A DNA stretch of 64,000 nucleotides, from NCBI RefSeq assembly GCF_900636535.1, contig NZ_LR134289.1, positions 1,240,001 through 1,304,000 of the forward strand, written 5' to 3'. This stretch comes from Chryseobacterium gleum (lineage in GTDB: Bacteria > Bacteroidota > Bacteroidia > Flavobacteriales > Weeksellaceae). Below, in pieces: positions 57,070 through 64,000 of this stretch (position 1 is the first letter of the stretch; every line of letters begins with the position of its first letter). The position numbers and the translations under genes are program-made. The notes beneath the pieces are model-generated. The model saw only the letters and a list, made by a program, of their open reading frames with translations, was not told the origin of the DNA and ran no database searches.

Positions 57070-57611
57070 GGTTTTTAGTAAAATAATTCTCTTCATGTTT
57101 AAGTTTTATAATATTCTTCCTACTCGTTTAGCTTTTCGGTTCCGCTTTGTTTACGTGGTTTCTTAACTCCATGAAAGTTCTGCTTCAGAAATAAACAGTA
57201 AGCCATACCGATAGATACAGCATATATTTCCAAAGAAATTTTCAGAGTTTGATGATGTTTTTAATTGTTGGAAACAATCAATGTGGATGGAATAATAAAA
57301 TAAAATCCAGGATAGTTTTTTTCATGGTGTAATTAGTTTTCAATTAGTTTTTGGTAACAAGATGGAATTAAGTATAATTCCATCTTGTGTTGTGCAAAAA
57401 TATGTCTTTCTTATGGATATTCAAATAATTAATTCAAAATTACCTATTTGTGGTATTTTTTTTAATACAAAAACTAAATATGATTAATATTATAAAAAAA
57501 ATAATCCCTACTTATTTTCCATATAATCATTGAAAGGTGTTTTCCCAAAGTAAGGAGGAGTGCAATGTTCAATATTTCTAAAATTATGCTTTTTACTATT
57601 TTTCGAATCTA
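57070..57611. other. Intergenic region between P-type ATPase and RCC1-protein genes
   Basis: 542 bp of AT-rich DNA. It contains a strong hairpin (57357-57388) and one TAnnTTTG match on the minus strand at 57435-57442 (TAATTTTG), without a well-placed -33 box. A 15-codon frame starting at 57325 on the minus strand looks like the beginning of a signal peptide but stops at once. Nothing else is supported. Confidence 0.45.
57357..57388. terminator. Long perfect hairpin downstream of P-type ATPase
   Basis: Arms ACAAGATGGAATTA and TAATTCCATCTTGT form a 14-bp perfect stem with a 4-nt loop. No long T-run follows on either strand, so the terminator call is uncertain; it could be another RNA structure or a protein site. 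It lies about 220 bp after the ATPase stop codon. Confidence 0.5.
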
Positions 57612-60119
57612 TTATTTCTTAAAATAAAGCCTTTTTATGAATTTATAAATTTCAAACCACAGCACAGAAACTGAAGCAGTGAGCAGTGCCAGTCCAAGTT
57701 CTTTTATACTGAGGGCTGTCACACTGAAAAATTCCGAAACAGGCGATACATAGAGAATAATCAGCAGGAGAAGTACAACCAATACTGAAATGCCTGCAAG
57801 CAGAACGTTTCGGTTCTTAAAACTCTCCAGCATGCTGTAATAGAAAGAGCGGTTCACCAGACTCAGCAATATATTGGAAAATATAAGCGTAGTGAACACC
57901 AATGCTCTGGTTTTAGCTTCATCATTTCCGTGGTTAACAGAATACTGATACAACCATAATATTCCTGCTGTAATGACGAGCCCCTGAATAATGCTTATGG
58001 TGAGTTCTCTCCAGTTCAGAAAAGTATCTGTAAGTGCTCTTGGAGGTCTTTGCATAGCGTTTCTCTCTATAGGTTCATTCTCGTAAACAATAGAACATGT
58101 GGGCCCCATTACCAGTTCAAGAAAAATCACATGTACCGGGGTAAATATATGCGGGAATACCCAACCCAGAAACAAAGGCAAAGAAACGGTAAGAATAATG
58201 GGAATATGAATGGAAATAATATATTGGACCGCTTTTTTTATATTGGCATAAATTCTCCTTCCTGCAGCAACTCCAATCACGAGTTTATCCAGATCATCAT
58301 TGGTAATGACCAGTGCAGCCGCTGATTTGGCAATTTCCGTCCCTTTATTTCCCATTGCCACTCCAATATGAGCTGCTTTTAAAGCCGGGCCATCATTCAC
58401 ACCGTCCCCCAGCATTGCTACAACGTGACCTTGTGCTTTCAAGGCCGAAACCACTTCCAGCTTAGCTTCCGGAAACATCCTTGTAAATAAAGTAGTCTCT
58501 TCAGAAAGCTTAATAAGATCTGCTTCTGGGCATGCTGCAATTTCACTTCCATTAACAGGTGAGGTACTGTTGTTTATTCCTGCCTGCAATGCAATAGCTC
58601 TGGTAGTATCCGCATTATCTCCGGTAATGACTTTTACCTGGATACCGGCATCGTAGATATGCTTAAATACTTCTTTTATTCCTTTTTTAGGAGGATCATA
58701 AAATACAGTCAAACCTAAAAAGTCAAATTTAAGATCCTGCTGCTTATCGGGAAAATCATTTCCTTCAAAATGAGATCTGGCAACACCAAGAACTCTGTAT
58801 CCTTTTTCTCCGAAACTCTTTATTAACGTTCTTATTTTACTTTTTTCCTCTTCTGAAAGATTGGAAACACTGATAATAGCTTCGGGAGCTCCTTTGGCCG
58901 CAATAATCCGGTCTTTCTGTTCGTTTTCAAAAAGATGAGTCATCATCGGCGGTTTACCTTCCAGCGGATATTCATGAAACATTTGATAGTCTTTCCTCTG
59001 ATCAGGCTTTTGGTTCTGCTCATAGATCTTATGCAATGTAATTTCCATGGGATCAAAAGGCACAGGTTCACTACTCCACATTGCATAATCAATAAGCTCA
59101 TGCAGTTCCTTTGTTCCAAACTCTGTTTCTTCATAAGTTCTGTCAGAACGGTAATCATAAAGATGCTTCAACTGCATTGAGTTTTCCGTAATTGTACCTG
59201 TTTTATCTGTACAGATCACAGAAACGCTTCCCAGCGTTTCTACTATACTGCTTCGCTTAATAATGATTCCCTCCCGCATCAGCTTCCAGGCACCCAAAGC
59301 CATAAACGTTGTGAAGGCTACGGGAATTTCTTCAGGAAGAACAGACATTGCCAATGTAAGTCCGCTCAATAAACTTGTCACAAAATTTCCCGTTTTAACA
59401 AAGCTGAAAATACATACTGCAAGAAAGATAATAACTCCGATAACAGCCATTCCCTTTACAAAGTTCCGGATCTGGAGCTGTAAAGGAGATATTTCTGTTT
59501 TTATATTGAGTATAGACTGTCCTATTTTGCCTACTTTAGTTTCTTTTCCAATATTTTCGACCTCAAAGACCGCAAGCCCGGAAACCGTAATTGTTCCGCT
59601 ATAAACTTTATTGTCTTCAGATCTGCTGTCCTTAAAAACAGAAAAGCTCTCTCCTGTAAGGGAAGATTCGTTAACAGAAAAATCGTTGCTGTGAACAATT
59701 CTTCCGTCTGCATTGATGAGGTTTCCTTCTTCGGTAATGCATAAATCTCCAACAGCTATTTCAAAAGTAGGAATATTGATAATCTTTGAATTTCTGATCA
59801 CCTTACTTAATGGTTCATTGAGCTTTTCTAGCTCTTCCAGCGCCTTTTTGCTCCGGTTATCCTGGTAAAAAGAAATTGCGGTAACCCCAACAATAGCTGC
59901 AAACATGAATAAAGCCTCGCCATAATCTCCTGTAAGAACATAAATGAAGGAAACACATATAAGAAGAATCAGCATCGGCTCTTTCAGGATGTTGAGAAGT
60001 AGATCTGCCCATGATTCTTTCTTAACTGCTTCGAGGTGGTTATATCCGTACTTTTTTCTTGAATCGGCTACTTCAGCGTCTGTAAGTCCTTTTAAGTCTT
60101 CCGGTATATTGTAATTCAT
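57612..60119 (-). CDS. P2-type cation-transporting ATPase (Ca2+/Mn2+ type)
   Basis: An 835-residue inner-membrane pump. An N-terminal cation-ATPase domain precedes the LTGES actuator motif (154-158), TM4 with PEEIPV (262-267), phosphorylation Asp305 in CTDKTGTITEN, the nucleotide-binding KGAPEA, and the hinge MLGDGVNDGPALKAAHIGVAMG. The PEEIP motif in TM4, without the CPC motif of heavy-metal pumps, places it in the P2 group (calcium or manganese), so copper or zinc export is unlikely. It follows the haem-binding and efflux genes by 75 bp and may be in the same transcript. The ion is inferred. Confidence 0.9.
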   Translation of the reverse strand: MNYNIPEDLKGLTDAEVADSRKKYGYNHLEAVKKESWADLLLNILKEPMLILLICVSFIYVLTGDYGEALFMFAAIVGVTAISFYQDNRSKKALEELEKLNEPLSKVIRNSKIINIPTFEIAVGDLCITEEGNLINADGRIVHSNDFSVNESSLTGESFSVFKDSRSEDNKVYSGTITVSGLAVFEVENIGKETKVGKIGQSILNIKTEISPLQLQIRNFVKGMAVIGVIIFLAVCIFSFVKTGNFVTSLLSGLTLAMSVLPEEIPVAFTTFMALGAWKLMREGIIIKRSSIVETLGSVSVICTDKTGTITENSMQLKHLYDYRSDRTYEETEFGTKELHELIDYAMWSSEPVPFDPMEITLHKIYEQNQKPDQRKDYQMFHEYPLEGKPPMMTHLFENEQKDRIIAAKGAPEAIISVSNLSEEEKSKIRTLIKSFGEKGYRVLGVARSHFEGNDFPDKQQDLKFDFLGLTVFYDPPKKGIKEVFKHIYDAGIQVKVITGDNADTTRAIALQAGINNSTSPVNGSEIAACPEADLIKLSEETTLFTRMFPEAKLEVVSALKAQGHVVAMLGDGVNDGPALKAAHIGVAMGNKGTEIAKSAAALVITNDDLDKLVIGVAAGRRIYANIKKAVQYIISIHIPIILTVSLPLFLGWVFPHIFTPVHVIFLELVMGPTCSIVYENEPIERNAMQRPPRALTDTFLNWRELTISIIQGLVITAGILWLYQYSVNHGNDEAKTRALVFTTLIFSNILLSLVNRSFYYSMLESFKNRNVLLAGISVLVVLLLLIILYVSPVSEFFSVTALSIKELGLALLTASVSVLWFEIYKFIKRLYFKK

Positions 60120-60194
60120 AGGAAATGGATATGGATATGGATATTAAATTTACTGATTGTTTTTATTATATCAGAGTAATGTTTTCTGTTTTTT

Positions 60195-60659
60195 CTATTC
60201 AATCTGCTTTTTAACCTCTTTTACCCATTGTTCTATTTCTGACTTTTGAGTATCATTCAGCTTTGCATTCTGGTGAACAACGGTATAAGATGTAAGAGGC
60301 ATTTCACCCTCTCTGACGGTTTCTGCCACTTCATCAAGTTTCTTTAATTTTTTCTCTTTTGAATAACTGTAAAATTCATCAAAATTGAAATGCCGCTTTC
60401 CCGAGTTCACATGATCTGCCAGCCACCATTTCACAGGCTGTATGTTATTGTACCACGGATAAGCCGTAGTGTTGGAGTGACAGTCATAACAGCTTGTTTT
60501 TAATATTCCCTGCACATGATCCGGAACCCGGTAATGTTTTTCAATAGCATTTTCCGAAGGAACCACCGCTATATTTTTATCAGTATCAAAAAACTGAATT
60601 ACAATCATTAACAGGACTACAAAGCCTGCTCCTGTTTTTATTAAAGAAGATGTTTTCAT
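60195..60659 (-). CDS. Haem-binding-domain protein with one CxxCH
   Basis: A 154-residue protein with one N-terminal transmembrane or signal segment (about 9-23) and a c-type haem motif CYDCH (Cys57, Cys60, His61). The surrounding pattern (CYDCHSNTTAYPWYNNIQPVKWWLADHVNSGKRHFNF, read from the gene) matches the Bacteroidota Haem_bd domain. It is probably periplasmic. It lies between the efflux adaptor gene and the P-type ATPase; its partner and role are unknown. Confidence 0.85.
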   Translation of the reverse strand: MKTSSLIKTGAGFVVLLMIVIQFFDTDKNIAVVPSENAIEKHYRVPDHVQGILKTSCYDCHSNTTAYPWYNNIQPVKWWLADHVNSGKRHFNFDEFYSYSKEKKLKKLDEVAETVREGEMPLTSYTVVHQNAKLNDTQKSEIEQWVKEVKKQIE

Positions 60660-60701
60660 AATTTGTATTTATTTATAAGTTCTTTTATTTTACTATAATT
60701 T

Positions 60702-61856
60702 TTATTCATCTGCAGTGTTCTTAAGTTTCATAAGAAGTGTATATGCATTTTTGATGACTATTTTTTTATTTTTAAAATCGCCAGCATTCATAATCTGAAC
60801 AAATCCGTTTTCTGTTTCGCCTAATGTAACAGGAGTCAGTCGGTAGGTTTGTTTTTTTTCTTCTACGAAGACAAAGTCTTTTCCTTCAAAATTGACAATA
60901 CTCTCTTCAGGAACAGCATTGGAAAAAGAGGTACTGGTCTCAATTTCGGCATTCATATACATTCCGGGTACAAGGCTCTGGTCATATTTTTCAAAATGGC
61001 AATGTACTTCAGCCCATCCGCCCGGGGTCACATCTTTGCTGATCAGCAGGATTTCACCATAGTATTTTTTATCAGGTTCGGTATTGGTATAGGCGGCAAA
61101 CCTCTGCCCTTTCTTCAGATTTGCCAGATCTTTTTCATATACTTTCAGGTTAAGATGTATATCATCCGGATTAATGAGTTCAAAAAGGACATCAGAAGGA
61201 TTCACATATTTACCGATATTCACGTTCACCTTGCTAACAAAGCCATTGATGCTGCTGTAAACCGGTACGCTTTTCTGAATACTCCCGGAATTCAGAGATT
61301 CGGGATTGATATTGATAAGTCGGAGCTGCTGAGCCAGAGAGTTCATCAGGATTTTCTGGCTGTTCATTTCAGACTGGGCCTGCTGCATTACCTTATCGCT
61401 GGTGGCCTGACTTTGGTTGAGCGTTTTCTGGCGGTTATAATCCAATTGGGCAAAATGATTTTTAGACTTCGCCATTAAATAATCCTGCTGGAGCTGAATA
61501 AACTGCGGATTTTCTATCACCGCAATCACCTGCCCTTTTGACACCGGCTTTCCCGGAAGCAGGCTGCTTGATTTCAGGTATCCGCCTAAAGGAATACTGA
61601 CAGAAACCAGATTTTGGGGCGGTACATCTATCATTCCGTTCAGCTTTAAAACGGAGGAGATTTTCTGCAGGGAGAGTACCGTTGTTACTATAGGTGCATT
61701 TTTCAGTTGCGCATCGGTAAGCATTACTACATTTTCATCTTTTGAAGATACTGTTGCCGGCGCCGGCTCTGTTTTTCCATGGTCTTTACACTCATAAAAC
61801 ATGAGCAATCCTAATATTGACAGGGAATATGATATAATTTTAAATGTACGTTTCAT
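60702..61856 (-). CDS. Efflux RND periplasmic adaptor (CusB/CzcB type), lipoprotein
   Basis: The ATG at 61856 gives a 384-residue lipoprotein (lipobox MFYEC); the in-frame ATG at 61913 would overlap the upstream gene by 55 bp and hide the signal. The protein shows the lipoyl/hairpin/beta-barrel order of membrane fusion proteins: VSVSIPLGGYLKSSSLLPGKPVSKGQ, a coiled-coil hairpin (about 135-195), then GFVSKVNVNIGKYVNPSDVLFELINPDDIHL. It links the RND pump to the outer membrane channel. It starts 2 bp after the TolC-like gene. Metal export is inferred from the HME-type pump. Confidence 0.9.
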   Translation of the reverse strand: MKRTFKIISYSLSILGLLMFYECKDHGKTEPAPATVSSKDENVVMLTDAQLKNAPIVTTVLSLQKISSVLKLNGMIDVPPQNLVSVSIPLGGYLKSSSLLPGKPVSKGQVIAVIENPQFIQLQQDYLMAKSKNHFAQLDYNRQKTLNQSQATSDKVMQQAQSEMNSQKILMNSLAQQLRLININPESLNSGSIQKSVPVYSSINGFVSKVNVNIGKYVNPSDVLFELINPDDIHLNLKVYEKDLANLKKGQRFAAYTNTEPDKKYYGEILLISKDVTPGGWAEVHCHFEKYDQSLVPGMYMNAEIETSTSFSNAVPEESIVNFEGKDFVFVEEKKQTYRLTPVTLGETENGFVQIMNAGDFKNKKIVIKNAYTLLMKLKNTADE

Positions 61857-61858
61857 TG

Positions 61859-63091
61859 TTATGGATTTAAAGTAAGGTATTCCAGCTCTATAGCACTCTG
61901 ATTCAGTTTCCATACTGCATCGGTATAGCTGCTTTTTAAAGTGACAGCCTGATTGATCAGGATGACAAATTCCAGATAATTGATTTCTCCTTCAAGAAAC
62001 TGTTTTTTAGCTGTTTCAGTGATGATATCGGCATTTTTCAATTCTGAGTTTTCATATTGTGAAACAATGTCAAGGTTAGCCTGATAAATTCCGGATGCCT
62101 TTCTGTATTGATTCTGCAGGTTGAATTCCATATTGGCAATATCACTTTCCACAACTGATTCAGCAATTTTTGCGGCCTGAATTCTGGCTTTCTGCCCTCC
62201 GGAAAAAACAGGAACTGAAACTCCAAGCTGTACAGAATGAAACTGTGGTGTACCGTTGTACACTTTATCATCTGCGCCCATCCCTTTGAAGCTGTTGAGG
62301 TTGTAGGCCAGCTGAAGTCCGGGAAGCATTTTTGCCTTTTCAAGGGCAATCTGCTGTTCAGAAATATTTTTCTGCTGCTGCAATACTTTAATAGCCGGAT
62401 GTAGGCTGAGCTCCTCTTTAAGACTGCCCTGATAAATTCCCTGATCTTCCGGAATGAAATCTGTTTCTGTATTTAAAAGCCACTGAAGCTGATATCTTAG
62501 CACTGAAAGCTCCTGACGTAATTGCTTCAGCTGAATTTCAATAGCAGACTTTTGGTTGGAAGCCGTAGTTTTTTCCAGAATATTACTCTCTCCTGCTTTC
62601 AGACGGATATTGGCCTTATCCAGAAAATCAGTGTACAGCTTTAATGTTTCCTGAAGCAGCTTTTCTTTTTGTTTTGCGTACAGGATATTGTAAAAGGTAA
62701 GACTAACGGCCTTCTTCAGTTCATATTCTTTAAGAGAAACGTTCAGCAGAGACTTTTTCCATTCTTCGGTGTACACGTTCTTCTGCTTTTTATATACAGT
62801 CGGAAATGCTATATTCTGTGAGATTCCGAATTTCATATCTGTCAAAGCACTGTTGATCTGTCCGTAATCTACCGTTACTCCAGTCTGGGGAATGTCAGAT
62901 GATGATCGGATAAGGGCTTTCGTATATTCTGATTTTAGTTTTTCATTTTTAATATTTCTGTTATTTTTCAAAGCAATATCAACTGCATCCTGCAATGTAA
63001 CGGGAGTCTGGGAGTTTACCAGTCCCGCAAAACCGAAGCATACCAAAAAGGTCAGAATGGAAGCCTGTTTTTTATTTTTTATTTTTTTCAT
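61859..63091 (-). CDS. TolC-family outer membrane efflux protein (CusC/CzcC type)
   Basis: The ATG at 63091 is used; the frame reaches a TTG at 63109. The 410-residue protein has a signal peptide (CFGFAGLVNSQ) and two outer-membrane-factor repeats rich in coiled-coil helices (DAVDIALKNNRNIKNEKLK; IALEKAKMLPGLQLAYNLN; LGVSVPVFSGGQKARIQAAK). It forms the outer channel of the tripartite metal efflux system. Its start overlaps the RND pump stop by 20 bp, indicating translational coupling. Confidence 0.9.
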   Translation of the reverse strand: MKKIKNKKQASILTFLVCFGFAGLVNSQTPVTLQDAVDIALKNNRNIKNEKLKSEYTKALIRSSSDIPQTGVTVDYGQINSALTDMKFGISQNIAFPTVYKKQKNVYTEEWKKSLLNVSLKEYELKKAVSLTFYNILYAKQKEKLLQETLKLYTDFLDKANIRLKAGESNILEKTTASNQKSAIEIQLKQLRQELSVLRYQLQWLLNTETDFIPEDQGIYQGSLKEELSLHPAIKVLQQQKNISEQQIALEKAKMLPGLQLAYNLNSFKGMGADDKVYNGTPQFHSVQLGVSVPVFSGGQKARIQAAKIAESVVESDIANMEFNLQNQYRKASGIYQANLDIVSQYENSELKNADIITETAKKQFLEGEINYLEFVILINQAVTLKSSYTDAVWKLNQSAIELEYLTLNP

Positions 63092-64000
63092 TTTTGAATC
63101 CTTTTTCAATAGTTACATACAATAATGGTAAGACAAACAGGGTAAGAAAAGTTGCGACCATCAATCCTCCGATAACCACTGTTGCGAGAGGCCGCTGTAC
63201 TTCGGCTCCAGCTCCGTTGCTGACCGCCATCGGAATAAATCCTAATGAAGCAACAAAAGCCGTCATCAGCACCGGTCGAAGCCTGGATTCTCCACCATCT
63301 ATAATGATTCTTACGATATTTTTAATTCCTCTCTTGTGAAGACGGTTGAACTCTGAGATCAACACGATTCCATTGAGAACTGCCACTCCGAAGAGCGCAA
63401 TAAATCCTACGCCCGCACTGATGCTGAAGGGCATTCCCCTGAGTGCCATCAGAAATACACCGCCAATAATAGAAAGGGGAATCGCAGTATAGATCAACAA
63501 GCTTTCTTTCACAGAATTAAAAGCCAGAAAAAGCATAACGAAAATAAGAGCCAGTGCAATAGGAACTGCAATCATGAGACGCTGTTTGGCATTATTTAGA
63601 TTTTCAAACGAACCTCCATAAGTCATATAATATCCTGTTGGAAGTTTCATCTTCTGATCTACCTTTTGCTGAAGTTCTTCCACAATACTCTGAACATCTC
63701 TGTCTTTTATGTTAAAACCCACAACAATTCTTCGTTGAGCATTTTCTCTCTGAATCTGATTGGGACCATTTTTCACTTCCACTTTGGCAAGCTGAGAAAG
63801 CGGAATCTGATTCCCAAAAGGCGTAGGAACCAGAAGATTCTTAATATCGGTAACATTTTTCCGGTCTTTGTTATCCAGACGTACCACCATATCGAAGCGC
63901 TTTTCTCCTTCAAAAACCAATCCTGTACTTTGCCCCGCAAATGCAGTATTAACAACACGGTTGATGTCAGAAACAGACAAATGGTACTGGGCAATCAGAG
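63072..64000 (-). CDS. Heavy-metal efflux RND pump (CusA/CzcA type), N-terminal part beyond window
   Basis: The C-terminal 309 codons of a large inner-membrane RND transporter; the reading frame is open through the right edge. Visible are the second periplasmic part (ISDINRVVNTAFAGQ-like region, TGYYMTYGGSFENLNNAK) and the C-terminal helices with GVGFIALFGVAVLNGIVLISEFN and FVASLGFIPMAVSNGAGAEVQRPLATVVIGG, which mark the heavy-metal-efflux subfamily. It pumps metal cations with proton energy through the CusB- and CusC-like partners encoded just downstream. The metal cannot be read from this part. Confidence 0.92.
   Translation of the reverse strand, partial: LIAQYHLSVSDINRVVNTAFAGQSTGLVFEGEKRFDMVVRLDNKDRKNVTDIKNLLVPTPFGNQIPLSQLAKVEVKNGPNQIQRENAQRRIVVGFNIKDRDVQSIVEELQQKVDQKMKLPTGYYMTYGGSFENLNNAKQRLMIAVPIALALIFVMLFLAFNSVKESLLIYTAIPLSIIGGVFLMALRGMPFSISAGVGFIALFGVAVLNGIVLISEFNRLHKRGIKNIVRIIIDGGESRLRPVLMTAFVASLGFIPMAVSNGAGAEVQRPLATVVIGGLMVATFLTLFVLPLLYVTIEKGFKNEKNKK

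Noticed and set aside
57281..57325. 15-codon minus-strand frame that looks like the start of a signal peptide
   Set aside because: It stops after 15 codons with no recognisable continuation in another frame, so a gene remnant cannot be claimed.
60120..60194. Short direct repeats ATGGAT/ATGGATATGGATATGG near the ATPase start
   Set aside because: A simple 6-base tandem repeat of about four units; too short to claim phase variation, and it is outside the coding frame.
60849..61478. 209-codon plus-strand frame antisense to the efflux adaptor
   Set aside because: The adaptor gene on the minus strand is complete and has lipobox and MFP motifs; the antisense frame has none.

Overview
The window is a low-GC chromosome segment from a member of the Bacteroidota, most likely a Flavobacteriia species of the Chryseobacterium type. 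This rests on a SusC/SusD pair, C-terminal type IX secretion sorting domains, promoters with the Bacteroidota -7 box TAnnTTTG, and pentose regulators of the Nudix-HTH type. Genus level is inference; no rRNA is present.

Nearly all genes from position 53492 down to 2135 lie on the minus strand and form one island for glucuronoarabinoxylan and arabinan. Read in the direction of transcription: a Nudix-HTH regulator, xylB and xylA (53492-49831); a single susC/susD pair (49737-44872); uxuA and an SDR-type mannonate oxidoreductase (44793-42772); uxaC, kdgK, eda and a hexuronate-type MFS transporter (42549-38221); then secreted enzymes: GH95, two GH43, CE1-CBM48-CE1 esterase, GH31, GH27, two GH43-CBM6, GH97, SGNH esterase, GH115, GH30 (38183-14127); a GH3-GH51 unit (13830-9154); and araB-araD-araA-galM-araT (9025-2135). 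A second Nudix-HTH gene (araR-like, plus strand, 1214-1900) and a truncated GH127 gene (minus, 700 to the left edge) close the island. Polymer is probably cut by the GH30 enzyme, imported by SusCD and debranched by esterases, GH115, GH43, GH51, GH127, GH95, GH97, GH27 and GH31. D-xylose then goes through XylAB, L-arabinose through AraABD, and D-glucuronate through UxaC, the SDR, UxuA, KdgK and Eda to pyruvate and triose phosphate.

The main new observation is a shared 19-bp palindrome, AArTGT-N7-ACAyTT. It occurs before GH127, before araR, in the araB promoter, in the GH3-GH51 promoter, and about 290 bp upstream of the xylose regulator. It is probably the operator of the araR-like protein. The Nudix boxes of both regulators are degenerate. 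uxuA appears to carry a one-base deletion in an A-run close to its start.

Right of the island are a small plus-strand lipoprotein (54135), a T9SS-exported propeller/FN3/RCC1 protein (57069-54556), a P2-type cation ATPase (60119-57612), a haem-binding-domain protein (60659-60195) and a CusCBA/CzcCBA-type metal efflux operon whose RND pump runs off the right edge.

No rRNA, tRNA, CRISPR array, transposase or integrase was found.
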